From Franconibacter pulveris DSM 19144 (lineage in GTDB: Bacteria; Pseudomonadota; Gammaproteobacteria; Enterobacterales; Enterobacteriaceae), in the NCBI GenBank assembly GCA_000621185.1, contig JHYZ01000013.1, positions 152,162 to 216,161 on the forward strand: a stretch of 64,000 nt of DNA, written 5' to 3'. Made by a program: the position numbers and the translations under genes. Positions 1 through 8,409 of the stretch are shown piece by piece. The first letter of the stretch is position 1, and each line of letters opens with the position of its first letter. Below the pieces are notes generated by a model, which searched no databases, was not told where the DNA came from, and saw only the letters and a program-made list of their open reading frames with translations.

Positions 1-237
1 GCTGTTGCTGGTCGCCGTCGTGCTCTTAAATAAAGAGGCGTCATTTAATGCCGTATTTGCTGTCTGGAACTTTTCAAGTGAGCTTTTCAGTGTGCCGTAG
101 GCTGTGAGCTTGGCCGAGAAGCTGCTTTGCTGGGTAGAGATAGGCGTCAGTCGGCCTTTCTCTGCGGTTTCCAGGTTAGCCAGCAACGTACTCAGCGGCA
201 GATTTGAGCCTACGCCTAAAGAAGTAAAAGAAGCCAT
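1..237 (-). CDS. fliD: Flagellar filament cap protein FliD, N-terminal part (gene runs off the left edge)
   Basis: The minus strand from the ATG at 235-237 to base 1 is open for 79 codons and begins MASFTSLGVGSNLPLSTLLA, the typical FliD N-terminus (coil/D0 region). FliD caps the growing filament outside the cell and helps flagellin subunits fold into place. It is divergent from fliC, as in E. coli and Salmonella, where fliD leads a fliDST operon. A sigma-28 promoter lies about 40 bases upstream of the start. The rest of the gene is outside the window, so full length and integrity cannot be judged. Confidence 0.93.
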   Translation of the reverse strand, partial: MASFTSLGVGSNLPLSTLLANLETAEKGRLTPISTQQSSFSAKLTAYGTLKSSLEKFQTANTALNDASLFKSTTATSNS

Positions 238-274
238 GCATGATCCCTTTTTGTGCAAATAGTGGTTAAGCACG

Positions 275-301
275 GTATCGGCAACAGAAGGACAAAGTTT
301 A
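275..301 (-). promoter_or_regulatory. Sigma-28 (FliA) promoter of fliD
   Basis: Read on the minus strand: TAAACTTT, 11 bases, GCCGATAC. This matches the flagellar class 3 consensus TAAAGTTT-N11-GCCGATAA at 14 of 16 positions and points at fliD. It lies back to back with the fliC promoter. Confidence 0.88.
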
Positions 302-395
302 GAGGTTTATTTATTCAGTTAATGGACCGAATAGTGACTAATAGAGAGGCTATTTCGCTGCGCAGAAAAAAGCTCAGGAGAAGTGAAAAATTTTC

Positions 396-422
396 TAAAG
401 TTCGAATTTAAGGTGCCGATAC
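396..422 (+). promoter_or_regulatory. Sigma-28 (FliA) promoter of fliC
   Basis: TAAAGTTC, 11 bases, GCCGATAC, followed about 70 bases later by the fliC start codon. The match to the sigma-28 consensus and the flagellin context make this a confident class 3 promoter. The leader is about 60 bases long and ends in an AAGGAAAAG ribosome binding site. Confidence 0.92.
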
Positions 423-492
423 ATGGGTTACGGTGCGAAACCGTGGGCAACAGCCCAACAACATCAAGATGTAAATTGATAAGGAAAAGATC

Positions 493-2079
493 ATGGCACA
501 AGTCATCAATACTAACAGCCTGTCGCTGTTGACCCAGAACAACCTGAACAAATCTCAGTCTTCCCTGAGCTCCGCTATTGAGCGTCTCTCCTCTGGTCTG
601 CGTATCAACAGCGCGAAAGACGACGCTGCCGGCCAGGCGATTGCTAACCGTTTCACCGCGAACATCAAAGGCCTGACTCAGGCTTCCCGTAACGCCAACG
701 ACGGTATCTCTATCGCGCAGACCACTGAAGGTTCTCTGTCTGAAATCAACAACAACCTGCAGCGTGTTCGTGAGCTGTCAGTTCAGGCCACCAACGGTAC
801 TAACTCCGATTCCGACCTGAAATCCATCCAGGCTGAAATTACACAGCGCCTGAGCGAAATCGACCGTGTTTCCGGTCAGACTCAGTTCAACGGCGTGAAA
901 GTGCTGGCTTCTGACCAGACTATGAAAATCCAGGTAGGCGCGAACGATGGCGAAACCATCGAAATCGACCTGCAGGAAATCACCTCCAAGACTCTGGGCC
1001 TGGATAAACTGGATGTAACCAACCAGATCAGCAGCAAAGATCTGAAAGGTGTTACTGAATTAGCTGCAAAAGTTGATGCAGTAAATACCCCGGCAGTTAA
1101 CGTTAACTTGCAGTTCCCGCCGAAAGCAGCAAGCGGCACGCTGGAAGTTCTGACTACCGCAACTGATGCAACTAAAGCAGGTACTCTGGCAGTTAAAGTT
1201 GGCACGGATTACTACGCAGCAACTTACGATGCGGATAAAAATACCGTTTCCTTCGATACGTCTTCTGCTGCAATCGCTGGCGCAGCTGGTACTGCCGCAG
1301 CGGGTACGACTTTTGTCAACGACGGTACTGTTGTTGAGCTGTCTGATATTGCTTCTGCAGCACAAACCAACACTGCTAACCCGGCAAACTATACCGTATT
1401 CCGTAAAGATGATGATGGCACTTTCCTGGTAACTGACGGTACTAAATCCTGGAGCGGCGCAAACGCATCTATCGATCTGACCACCGGTGCAGTAACTTTG
1501 GGTACTGCTGATGCAACTGCTAACACTACTGGCGGTGCAGGCTTTAAAGAAGTATCTAAAGACAACGTGCTGACTCTGCCGGGTTCCACTACCGCTGGTA
1601 AAGCCGCTGTTAACGCTGACCTGACTTCTGTAAATGCTTCCCTGAAAGGCACCAATGCCCTGATGGCGCGTGAAGTGAAGGCCGAAGATGGTACTACTTC
1701 CACCCAGTACTTCATTAAAAATACTGGCACTGACGGTAAAGTTTCTTACTACAAAGCAGAAGCTAATAAGACTACTGGCGCTGTGACTGCGGGCGAAGAA
1801 GCTGTTGTTGACCCGCTGAGCTCCATCGACAAAGCGCTGCAGCAGGTTGATACCCTGCGTAGCTCCCTGGGTGCGGTGCAGAACCGTCTGGATTCTACCA
1901 TCACCAACCTGGGCAACACCGTAAACAACCTGTCTTCTGCACGTAGCCGTATCGAAGACGCTGATTACGCGACTGAAGTTTCCAACATGTCTCGCGCGCA
2001 GATCCTGCAGCAGGCTGGTACTTCTGTTCTGGCTCAGGCTAACCAAACTACCCAGAACGTACTCTCTCTGCTGCGTTAA
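493..2079 (+). CDS. fliC: Flagellin (filament subunit)
   Basis: 528 residues. The N-terminus [20 protein letters not shown] and the C-terminus ([20 protein letters not shown], then VLSLLR) are the conserved D0/D1 coiled-coil domains that pack in the filament and carry the export signal. Roughly residues 180-440 are the variable, surface-exposed D2/D3 region, rich in Ala, Thr, Gly and Asp. That central part uses more A/T-ending codons (gct, gca, act) than the neighbouring genes, consistent with antigenic replacement or selection for very high expression. The subunit is exported through the flagellar type III apparatus. It is expressed from the sigma-28 promoter just upstream, ends at a strong terminator, and is followed by the methylase gene fliB, so lysines of this protein are probably methylated. 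Confidence 0.97.
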   Translation: MAQVINTNSLSLLTQNNLNKSQSSLSSAIERLSSGLRINSAKDDAAGQAIANRFTANIKGLTQASRNANDGISIAQTTEGSLSEINNNLQRVRELSVQATNGTNSDSDLKSIQAEITQRLSEIDRVSGQTQFNGVKVLASDQTMKIQVGANDGETIEIDLQEITSKTLGLDKLDVTNQISSKDLKGVTELAAKVDAVNTPAVNVNLQFPPKAASGTLEVLTTATDATKAGTLAVKVGTDYYAATYDADKNTVSFDTSSAAIAGAAGTAAAGTTFVNDGTVVELSDIASAAQTNTANPANYTVFRKDDDGTFLVTDGTKSWSGANASIDLTTGAVTLGTADATANTTGGAGFKEVSKDNVLTLPGSTTAGKAAVNADLTSVNASLKGTNALMAREVKAEDGTTSTQYFIKNTGTDGKVSYYKAEANKTTGAVTAGEEAVVDPLSSIDKALQQVDTLRSSLGAVQNRLDSTITNLGNTVNNLSSARSRIEDADYATEVSNMSRAQILQQAGTSVLAQANQTTQNVLSLLR

Positions 2080-2114
2080 TCCAGCGATTGAAATTTGGGA
2101 AGTTAAAGATAATC

Positions 2115-2140
2115 AAGGCAGCGAAAGCTGCCTTTTTTTT
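2115..2140 (+). terminator. Rho-independent terminator after fliC
   Basis: Perfect 8-bp stem AAGGCAGC / GCTGCCTT around a GAAA tetraloop, running into a T tract. It separates fliC from fliB, whose start codon is only 18 bases beyond, so fliB is read through at low level or has its own promoter overlapping this region. Confidence 0.93.
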
Positions 2141-2157
2141 CGACTGGAGCAAGCGTA

Positions 2158-3363
2158 ATGAGAGAAATATTGATTAACGAACCTGCATTTGTGCGTTCCT
2201 TCAGCTGTACTGGAGGAGCCTGCCGTGACCATTGCTGTAAGGGCTGGCAGATTACGCTTGATAAGCAGACGGTAAAGAAATACACCACCAGCAAAGACTT
2301 CACGATCCGTACGATCGCGGAGCAAAGTATTGATATAGTAAAAAAGAGCCAGCAGGACTGGGGCATTGTGAAGTTTTCACCACTAACGGGGAACTGCCCT
2401 TATTTCGATGAAGATCGGTTATGCCGGGTGCAGAAAAGCATGGGAGCCCAGGCATTAAGCCACACCTGTTCTATGTTTCCCCGGTCGAATCGTGTCTATA
2501 AAGCGGAGATTCAGCATTCGCTTAATATCTCTTGCCCGGAAGTAGCGTCGATTATTTTTAGCGATGCTGATGCAATGCGCTTCTCTGAGCGAGTCGTCTT
2601 GCAGGATAAATTCAATAACGCCAATCCCATCTCTGCACAAAACAAGCTTCTCAACCTGTTTTGCCTGAGCCTTATCGATTTTGTTGAAACGGATGTCGAA
2701 ACCGGTCTCTACGCCACCATCAAGTTTCTTATGTTTATTGAGAAAGTTGAAACGATTGATGATGCTTCGCTTGTTGAAATTGAAAACGCCTATGCCGTTT
2801 TAGCTGGTCAGTTGCAGTCGGGCGAAATGAAACAAGAGTTGGCCGCACTTAGTACCGATAAAAAAGTGAAAGTATCGTTGGTCTTATTAATGCAGGATTT
2901 CTTTCGCAAAAAAGCGACGACCCGTGGCAGCGGCGTGCTTAATTATTATATCGATTACTTATTACATGCGCTCTTCGCACAGCAGGATGCGGGTCTCGAA
3001 GAAAAAATTACCGCTATTGAAAACGCCTGGCAAGAAATCGTGCTGCCCTCTTTTGAAGAGAGCGGGTTTGCCATCAAAAACTTTATTCTTTATAAGTTCT
3101 GGCAAAACAATTTTCCAAACTATCAGAGTGTGCCGCCGCTGCGCGCGCTCTATATGATCGTAGCCGAATATTACTTTATTAAACTTCTGGCTTCGGCTTG
3201 CGCGAAGCATAAAGGTTCGATAGAGCGCGACGATCTGGTGAATATTGTCTATAGCTTCCATTCGCTAAGTCAGCATAACAAAGCGCTGACCGAGACGTTT
3301 TATGGGCATATCGAAAGCGTGAGATCGGGTGACGATCTCTCTATGATCCATCTTCTTGGTTAA
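2158..3363 (+). CDS. fliB: Flagellin lysine-N-methylase FliB
   Basis: 401 residues, the usual length of Salmonella FliB, and in the same position next to fliC. It methylates the epsilon-amino group of surface lysines of flagellin in the cytoplasm before export. The N-terminus has the cysteine cluster C17-X4-C22-X3-C26-C27, followed by C80, C89 and C104 (segments GNCPYFDEDRLC and LSHTCSMFPR). This is the CxxxCC type of iron- or zinc-chelating region that defines the family. The C-terminal two thirds are helical with no further motif I can name. Start: ATG at 2158 with a GGAG five to ten bases upstream. E. coli K-12 lacks the gene. An inverted repeat without a T tract follows the stop. Confidence 0.93.
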   Translation: MREILINEPAFVRSFSCTGGACRDHCCKGWQITLDKQTVKKYTTSKDFTIRTIAEQSIDIVKKSQQDWGIVKFSPLTGNCPYFDEDRLCRVQKSMGAQALSHTCSMFPRSNRVYKAEIQHSLNISCPEVASIIFSDADAMRFSERVVLQDKFNNANPISAQNKLLNLFCLSLIDFVETDVETGLYATIKFLMFIEKVETIDDASLVEIENAYAVLAGQLQSGEMKQELAALSTDKKVKVSLVLLMQDFFRKKATTRGSGVLNYYIDYLLHALFAQQDAGLEEKITAIENAWQEIVLPSFEESGFAIKNFILYKFWQNNFPNYQSVPPLRALYMIVAEYYFIKLLASACAKHKGSIERDDLVNIVYSFHSLSQHNKALTETFYGHIESVRSGDDLSMIHLLG

Positions 3364-3368
3364 TCATC

Positions 3369-3390
3369 AACGGCAGGCTTTCCTGCCGTT
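3369..3390 (+). terminator. Hairpin after fliB, weak terminator
   Basis: Perfect 9-bp stem AACGGCAGG / CCTGCCGTT with a CTTT loop, five bases after the fliB stop. It is followed by AAAA rather than a T tract, so it may be an mRNA 3'-end stabilising stem instead of an intrinsic terminator. Confidence 0.5.
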
Positions 3391-3399
3391 AAAAGGCTT

Positions 3400-3425
3400 A
3401 ATTTATTGAAATTTATCAATAAATT
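3400..3425. repeat. AT-rich perfect inverted repeat upstream of fliA
   Basis: AATTTATTGA, 6-base spacer, TCAATAAATT: a perfect 10-bp palindrome in the fliB-fliA gap. It has no GC content suited to a terminator and looks more like an operator or a DNA-bending site. It does not match the FlhDC box. Confidence 0.5.
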
Positions 3426-3513
3426 TACTGGATATGGTCTTTTTTCCTGCTACCCGGTTAACAAAAGTCAAATAACCCTCCTTTTGTGTCTTTATTCATT
3501 CGATAGATAGTCC

Positions 3514-3540
3514 TCCAGAAACGGATAATCGTGCCGATAA
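3514..3540 (+). promoter_or_regulatory. Candidate sigma-28 promoter of fliAZ
   Basis: A perfect -10 element GCCGATAA at 3533-3540, 25 bases before the fliA start codon. The -35 position (TCCAGAAA, spacing 11) is a poor match. fliA of E. coli and Salmonella is transcribed from both a class 2 (FlhDC) and a class 3 (sigma-28) promoter; this would be the class 3 one. I could not place the FlhDC box with confidence. Confidence 0.6.
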
Positions 3541-3565
3541 CTCAATTAACGCAGGGCTGTTTATC

Positions 3566-4285
3566 GTGAATTCAATGTATACCGCTGAAGGTGTAATGGA
3601 TAAACACTCGCTGTGGCAGCGTTATGTGCCGCTGGTGCGTCACGAAGCATTGCGCCTTCAGGTGCGGCTGCCGGCGAGCGTGGAACTGGACGATCTGCTC
3701 CAGGCGGGCGGTATTGGCCTGCTAAACGCAGTCGAACGCTACGACGCCCTGCAAGGAACGGCATTTACCACTTACGCAGTGCAGCGTATTCGTGGCGCGA
3801 TGCTGGATGAACTGCGCAGCCGCGACTGGGTGCCGCGCAGCGTCCGACGCAACGCGCGCGAAGTGGCGCAGGCTATAGGCCAACTGGAACAGGAACTGGG
3901 ACGCAACGCCACCGAAACTGAAGTGGCGCAGCGCCTGGATATCCCGCTCGAAGAGTACCGGCAGATGCTGCTCGATACCAATAACAGCCAGCTTTTCTCC
4001 TACGACGAGTGGCGGGAAGAGCATGGCGACAGCATCGAGCTGGTCACTGAAGAGCACCAGAATGAAAACCCTTTGCAACAGCTGTTGGAGAGCAATCTTC
4101 GCCATCGCGTGATGGAAGCGATCGAATCGCTGCCGGAGCGTGAACAGCTGGTGCTGACGCTCTATTACCAGGAAGAGCTCAATCTCAAGGAGATTGGCGC
4201 GGTGCTGGAAGTAGGGGAGTCGCGGGTAAGCCAGCTGCACAGCCAGGCTATTAAACGTCTGCGCACCCGGCTGGGGAAGCTATAA
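3566..4285 (+). CDS. fliA: RNA polymerase sigma-28 factor for flagellar class 3 genes
   Basis: 239 residues, full length. It directs RNA polymerase to late flagellar and chemotaxis promoters and is held inactive by FlgM until the hook is finished. Region 2 carries LDDLLQAGGIGLLNAVERYD and TTYAVQRIRGAMLDELRS; region 4 carries LPEREQLVLTLYYQEELNLK and GESRVSQLHSQAIKRLR, the helix-turn-helix that reads the -35 element. Start: GTG at 3566, giving MNSMYTAEGVMDKHSLWQRY as in E. coli, 25 bases downstream of a GCCGATAA element. At least three other promoters in this window (fliD, fliC, tar) match its binding site closely. It is followed by fliZ at 55 bases, probably in one transcript. Confidence 0.97.
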   Translation: MNSMYTAEGVMDKHSLWQRYVPLVRHEALRLQVRLPASVELDDLLQAGGIGLLNAVERYDALQGTAFTTYAVQRIRGAMLDELRSRDWVPRSVRRNAREVAQAIGQLEQELGRNATETEVAQRLDIPLEEYRQMLLDTNNSQLFSYDEWREEHGDSIELVTEEHQNENPLQQLLESNLRHRVMEAIESLPEREQLVLTLYYQEELNLKEIGAVLEVGESRVSQLHSQAIKRLRTRLGKL

Positions 4286-4340
4286 CCTGAGTTGCTCACC
4301 TGCCGGTAACGCCACACACAGCATTTATTGAGGAGTTATC

Positions 4341-4892
4341 ATGACGGTGCAGCAACTAAAAAGACGGCCCCTGAGCCGCTACCTGAAAGATTTCAAACAC
4401 GCGCAAACCCACTGCGCGCACTGCCATAAGCTGCTTGACCGCATCACCCTGGTCCGCCAGGGTGAGATAGTCAACAAGATAGCCATCGCGCAACTCGATA
4501 CGCTCATGGACGAAACAGCCTGGGAGGTGGAGCGTCAGGAGTGGGTGGCGCTTTGCCGCTTTTGCGGCGATCTGCACTGCAAAGAGCAGAGCAACTATTT
4601 CGATATCATCGGCTTCAAGCAGTATCTCTTCGAACAGACCGACATGAGCCACGGCACTATCCGTGAATATGTTGTTCGCCTGCGCCGTCTCGGCGCGCAC
4701 CTGACGCAAAAACAGGTGCCGCAGGATCTGGCCTTGCAGGGCGATATTGATGCCCAACTCGACATGTGGCTACCGCTCACCAGCACGAACAATTATCGCA
4801 TCGCGCTGCGTAAGTACGCCCAGTACCAGGCGCAAAAAGCGCTCCCCCAGACACATAACCCCGCCGCGTCCTCGACATGTGATATATATTAA
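4341..4892 (+). CDS. fliZ: Flagellar/sigma-S antagonist regulator FliZ
   Basis: 183 residues, the length of E. coli FliZ, starting MTVQQLKRRPLSRYLKDFKH. In E. coli it is a DNA-binding protein that occupies sigma-S-type promoters to repress curli and stationary-phase genes, and in Salmonella it also promotes FlhDC activity. The middle and C-terminus (TIREYVVRLRRLGAHL, STNNYRIALRKYAQYQ) resemble the N-terminal DNA-binding part of tyrosine recombinases, which is a known feature of the family. CAHCHK and CRFCGDLHC are Cys/His pairs. ATG at 4341 follows a GAGGAG ribosome site. It lies directly behind fliA. Confidence 0.96.
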   Translation: MTVQQLKRRPLSRYLKDFKHAQTHCAHCHKLLDRITLVRQGEIVNKIAIAQLDTLMDETAWEVERQEWVALCRFCGDLHCKEQSNYFDIIGFKQYLFEQTDMSHGTIREYVVRLRRLGAHLTQKQVPQDLALQGDIDAQLDMWLPLTSTNNYRIALRKYAQYQAQKALPQTHNPAASSTCDIY

Positions 4893-4980
4893 AAAAGAAT
4901 AAGTTGTAGCGGAGTCGATTTTGCTTTCTCTGCGAAACTACTTACACTGCGGCTTAACGTTTTGACTCTCTGGGGGAAAT

Positions 4981-5781
4981 ATGAAATTAGCTACTTTTGG
5001 TCGGCAAGCGCTGATGGGCGTGATGGCGGTGGCGCTGGTCGCCGGCATGAGCGTAAAGACTTACGCTGCGGAAAACCTGCTTAATAAAGTTAAAGAGCGC
5101 GGCACGCTGCTGGTAGGGCTTGAAGGCACCTATCCGCCGTTCAGCTATCAAGGCGACGACGGCAAGCTGACCGGTTTTGAAGTCGAGTTCGCCGAACAGT
5201 TGGCCCAGCATCTTGGCGTTAAAGCCTCTCTGAAACCGACTAAATGGGACGGCATGCTCGCTTCGCTTGATTCTAAACGCATCGATGTGGTGATAAACCA
5301 GGTCACTATCTCCGACGAGCGTAAGAAAAAATATGACTTCTCCACGCCTTATACCGTTTCCGGCATTCAGGCGCTGGTGAAAAAAGAGAACGCGAACAGC
5401 ATCACTAACGCCGATTCGCTGAAAGGCAAAAAAGTGGGCGTGGGCCTTGGCACTAACTATGAAGAGTGGCTGCGCCAGAATGTCCAGGGCGTGGATATCC
5501 GTACCTATGACGATGACCCGACCAAATATCAGGATCTGCGCGTAGGCCGTATCGACGCCATCCTGGTTGACCGTCTGGCGGCGCTGGATCTGGTGAAGAA
5601 AACCAACAATACCCTGGCCGCAGCGGGTGAACCGTTCTCACGTCAGGAAGCTGGCGTGGCGCTGCGTAAAGGCAATGAAGATTTGCTGAACGCCATTAAC
5701 CAGGCTATCGCCGATATGCAGAAGGATGGCTCGCTCAAGCAGCTTTCTGAGAAGTGGTTTGGCGCGGATGTAACCAAATAA
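4981..5781 (+). CDS. tcyJ: Periplasmic L-cystine-binding protein (FliY/TcyJ)
   Basis: 266 residues. Residues 1-29 are a Sec signal peptide (MKLATFGRQALMGVMAVALV, cut after TYA). The rest is a family 3 amino-acid-binding protein with the typical LVGLEGTYPPFSY and GFEVEFAEQLA motifs. It delivers cystine to the TcyL permease and TcyN ATPase encoded downstream. Despite the older name fliY it is not a flagellar part. It ends at a strong terminator, so the binding protein can be made in excess over dcyD-tcyL-tcyN. Confidence 0.95.
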   Translation: MKLATFGRQALMGVMAVALVAGMSVKTYAAENLLNKVKERGTLLVGLEGTYPPFSYQGDDGKLTGFEVEFAEQLAQHLGVKASLKPTKWDGMLASLDSKRIDVVINQVTISDERKKKYDFSTPYTVSGIQALVKKENANSITNADSLKGKKVGVGLGTNYEEWLRQNVQGVDIRTYDDDPTKYQDLRVGRIDAILVDRLAALDLVKKTNNTLAAAGEPFSRQEAGVALRKGNEDLLNAINQAIADMQKDGSLKQLSEKWFGADVTK

Positions 5782-5795
5782 GCGACGTTTTGAAG

Positions 5796-5826
5796 AAAAA
5801 AGGTGCTGATTTCAGCACCTTTTTTT
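5796..5826 (+). terminator. Rho-independent terminator after tcyJ
   Basis: GGTGCTG / CAGCACC stem, extended by A/T pairs, with an ATTT loop and a run of seven T. It probably attenuates transcription between the binding-protein gene and dcyD. Confidence 0.93.
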
Positions 5827-5904
5827 ATTGTATTCTGCCGGGCGCAGTCTGGGTGAATCATAATAAAACGTTACGCCATATCTGAAACGGCAACCGGAGG
5901 CTGT

Positions 5905-6891
5905 ATGTCTTTGCAAAATTTAACCCGCTTTGCGCGCCTCGAACTGATTGGCGCGCCCACGCCGCTTGAGTATCTGCCGCGCCTGTCAGATTACCTGGGG
6001 CGCGAAATCTACATTAAGCGCGACGACGTCACCCCGGTGGCGATGGGCGGCAACAAGCTGCGCAAGCTGGAGTTTCTCGCCGCCGAAGCGTTGCGCGAAG
6101 GCGCGGATACGCTTATCACCGCCGGCGCCATTCAGTCTAACCATGTGCGCCAGACGGCGGCGGTGGCGGCGAAGCTTGGGCTTAACTGCGTGGCGCTGCT
6201 GGAAAACCCGATGGGCACGCGCGCTGAAAACTACCTCAGCAACGGCAACCGCCTGTTGCTGGATTTATTCAACGCCCAGATTGAAATGTGCGCGGCGCTC
6301 ACCGATCCGGATGCGCAGCTCAACGAGCTTGCCACCCGCGTGGAAGCGCAGGGCTTTCGTCCTTATGTCATCCCGGTTGGCGGTTCCAATGCGCTGGGCG
6401 CACTCGGCTATGTGGAAAGCGCGCTGGAAATCGCCCAGCAATGTGAAGGCGCGGTTGAACTCTCTTCTGTGGTGGTCGCCTCCGGCAGCGCAGGGACCCA
6501 CGCCGGGCTGGCGGTGGGGCTGGAGCAACTGATGCCGGAAGTCGACCTGATTGGCGTGACGGTATCGCGCAAGGTTGAGCAGCAAAAACCGAAAGTTGTG
6601 GCGCTGCAACAGGCGGTCGCGCAGGCCCTGGAGCTGGAAGCGCGTGCGGACATCCTTTTATGGGATGATTATTTTGCCCCGGCTTACGGCGTACCTAACG
6701 ACGAAGGGATGGAGGCGGTAAAACTGCTGGCGCGCCTTGAAGGCATTCTGCTCGACCCGGTATACACCGGGAAAGCGATGGCCGGGCTCATTGACGGCAT
6801 TGCACAGCAACGCTTCAAAGACCACGGACCGATTCTCTTTGTTCATACAGGCGGCGCGCCGGCGCTTTTCGCCTATCATCCGCATATCTGA
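5905..6891 (+). CDS. dcyD: D-cysteine desulfhydrase
   Basis: 328 residues, a fold type II PLP enzyme of the ACC-deaminase family. It converts D-cysteine to pyruvate, hydrogen sulfide and ammonia, which detoxifies D-cysteine and releases sulfur. The PLP lysine is K51 in the motif [28 protein letters not shown] supplies the substrate/phosphate region; [15 protein letters not shown] binds the cofactor phosphate. It lies between the cystine-binding protein and the permease genes, as in E. coli, so uptake and breakdown of sulfur amino acids are coupled. ATG with a GGAGG ribosome site. Confidence 0.96.
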   Translation: MSLQNLTRFARLELIGAPTPLEYLPRLSDYLGREIYIKRDDVTPVAMGGNKLRKLEFLAAEALREGADTLITAGAIQSNHVRQTAAVAAKLGLNCVALLENPMGTRAENYLSNGNRLLLDLFNAQIEMCAALTDPDAQLNELATRVEAQGFRPYVIPVGGSNALGALGYVESALEIAQQCEGAVELSSVVVASGSAGTHAGLAVGLEQLMPEVDLIGVTVSRKVEQQKPKVVALQQAVAQALELEARADILLWDDYFAPAYGVPNDEGMEAVKLLARLEGILLDPVYTGKAMAGLIDGIAQQRFKDHGPILFVHTGGAPALFAYHPHI

Positions 6892-6914
6892 TAACCCTGG
6901 GTGCGATTTATATA

Positions 6915-7583
6915 ATGCAAGAAAGTATTCAACTGGTGCTCGACTCCGCCCCCTTTTTGCTGCGGGGCGCTGTTTTTACGCTGCAGCTTAGCATCGGCGG
7001 CATGTTTTTCGGGCTGGTGCTCGGTTTTGTGCTGGCGCTGATGCGCCTGTCTCATATCTGGCCCATCTCCTGGCTGGCGCGCTTTTATATTTCGATTTTT
7101 CGCGGCACGCCGCTTATCGCGCAGCTCTTTATGATCTACTACGGCCTGCCGCAGTTTGGCATTGAGCTGGACCCTATCCCGGCGGCCATGATCGGACTGT
7201 CGCTGAACACCGCGGCTTATACCTCGGAGACGCTGCGCGCGGCGATTTCCTCTATCGATAAAGGGCAGTGGGAAGCGGCGGCGAGTATCGGCATGACGCC
7301 GTGGCAAACGCTGCGCCGCGCCATTCTGCCGCAGGCGGCCCGCGTAGCGCTGCCGCCGCTCAGCAACAGCTTCATCAGCCTGGTGAAAGATACCTCGCTT
7401 GCCGCCACCATTCAGGTGCCAGAGCTGTTCCGTCAGGCGCAGTTGATAACGTCGCGCACGCTGGAAGTGTTCACCATGTATCTGGCCGCTTCACTGATTT
7501 ACTGGGTAATGGCGACGGTGCTCTCCGCGCTGCAAAACTATTTCGAAAACCAGCTGAACCGACAGGAGCGCGAACCGAAATGA
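6915..7583 (+). CDS. tcyL: L-cystine ABC transporter permease (YecS/TcyL)
   Basis: 222 residues, a His/Glu/Gln/Arg/opine-type permease with about five membrane helices. The cytoplasmic EAA loop is clear (QWEAAASIGMTPWQTLRRAI, then LPQAARVALPPL), which docks onto the ATPase. It starts 23 bases after dcyD. Its stop codon overlaps the tcyN start (ATGA), a sign of translational coupling. It forms the inner-membrane pore for cystine together with TcyN. Confidence 0.95.
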   Translation: MQESIQLVLDSAPFLLRGAVFTLQLSIGGMFFGLVLGFVLALMRLSHIWPISWLARFYISIFRGTPLIAQLFMIYYGLPQFGIELDPIPAAMIGLSLNTAAYTSETLRAAISSIDKGQWEAAASIGMTPWQTLRRAILPQAARVALPPLSNSFISLVKDTSLAATIQVPELFRQAQLITSRTLEVFTMYLAASLIYWVMATVLSALQNYFENQLNRQEREPK

Positions 7584-8332
7584 GTGCGATTGAAGTAAAA
7601 AAACTGGTGAAAGCGTTCCACGGCCAGACGGTGCTGCACGGCATTGACCTTGAGGTCGCAGAGGGAGAGGTTGTGGCGATTATCGGGCCGAGCGGCTCCG
7701 GGAAAACGACGCTGCTGCGCAGCATCAACCTGCTGGAGCAGCCCGACAGCGGCACCATCAGAGTGGGCGAAATGCTCATCGACGCCGCGAAGCCGATGAG
7801 CCAGCAGAAAGCGCTGGTGCGGCGGCTGCGCCAGCACGTCGGGTTCGTGTTTCAGAGCTTTAATCTCTTCCCTCACCGTACGGTGCTGGAAAATATTATC
7901 GAAGGGCCGGTTATCGTTAAAGGCGAACCCAAAGCCGAGGCCGCTGCCCGGGCGCGTGAATTGCTGGCGAAAGTCGGGCTGACCGGGAAAGAGACCAGCT
8001 ATCCTAAGCGTCTCTCTGGCGGGCAGCAACAGCGCGTGGCGATAGCCCGGGCACTGGCGATGCGTCCGGACGTTATCCTCTTTGACGAGCCGACGTCGGC
8101 GCTGGACCCGGAGCTGGTGGGAGAGGTGCTGAATACTATTCGGCAGCTTGCCGAAGAGAAACGCACCATGGTTATCGTTACGCATGAGATGAGCTTCGCC
8201 CGCGACGTGGCGGACCGCGCCATTTTCATGGACCAGGGACGCATCGTGGAGCAGGGGCCAGCGAAATCACTCTTCGCTAACCCGCAACAGCCGCGTACCC
8301 GGCAGTTTCTTGAGAAGTTCCTGAACGCCTGA
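7580..8332 (+). CDS. tcyN: L-cystine ABC transporter ATP-binding protein (YecC/TcyN)
   Basis: 250 residues when started at the ATG that overlaps the tcyL stop; a longer open frame upstream lies inside tcyL and is not used. Walker A GPSGSGKTT, signature LSGGQQQRVAIARAL, Walker B VILFDEPTSALDPE and H-loop IVTHEM are all intact. It powers cystine import through TcyL with TcyJ as the binding protein. It is the last gene of the locus. Confidence 0.96.
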   Translation: MSAIEVKKLVKAFHGQTVLHGIDLEVAEGEVVAIIGPSGSGKTTLLRSINLLEQPDSGTIRVGEMLIDAAKPMSQQKALVRRLRQHVGFVFQSFNLFPHRTVLENIIEGPVIVKGEPKAEAAARARELLAKVGLTGKETSYPKRLSGGQQQRVAIARALAMRPDVILFDEPTSALDPELVGEVLNTIRQLAEEKRTMVIVTHEMSFARDVADRAIFMDQGRIVEQGPAKSLFANPQQPRTRQFLEKFLNA

Positions 8333-8346
8333 GGCGCCTGCTCTGA

Positions 8347-8371
8347 CCCTCTCCCCGACGCAGGGGAGGGG
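8347..8371. repeat. Short GC-rich imperfect inverted repeat after tcyN
   Basis: CCCTCTCCCC, a short loop, then GGGGAGGGG, 15 bases after tcyN. Such CTCCCC/GGGGAG hairpins are common between enteric genes and may end or stabilise the transcript. No T tract follows. Confidence 0.4.
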
Positions 8372-8409
8372 AGTTCTGAACCGCAGCGCTGCCTCAACGC
8401 CGCAGGATA

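Noticed and set aside
1060..2046. 328-codon open frame on the minus strand through fliC
   Set aside because: It is antisense to a certain flagellin gene, has low-complexity Cys/Ser-rich translation, no ribosome site and no similarity to any family I know. It follows from fliC codon use.
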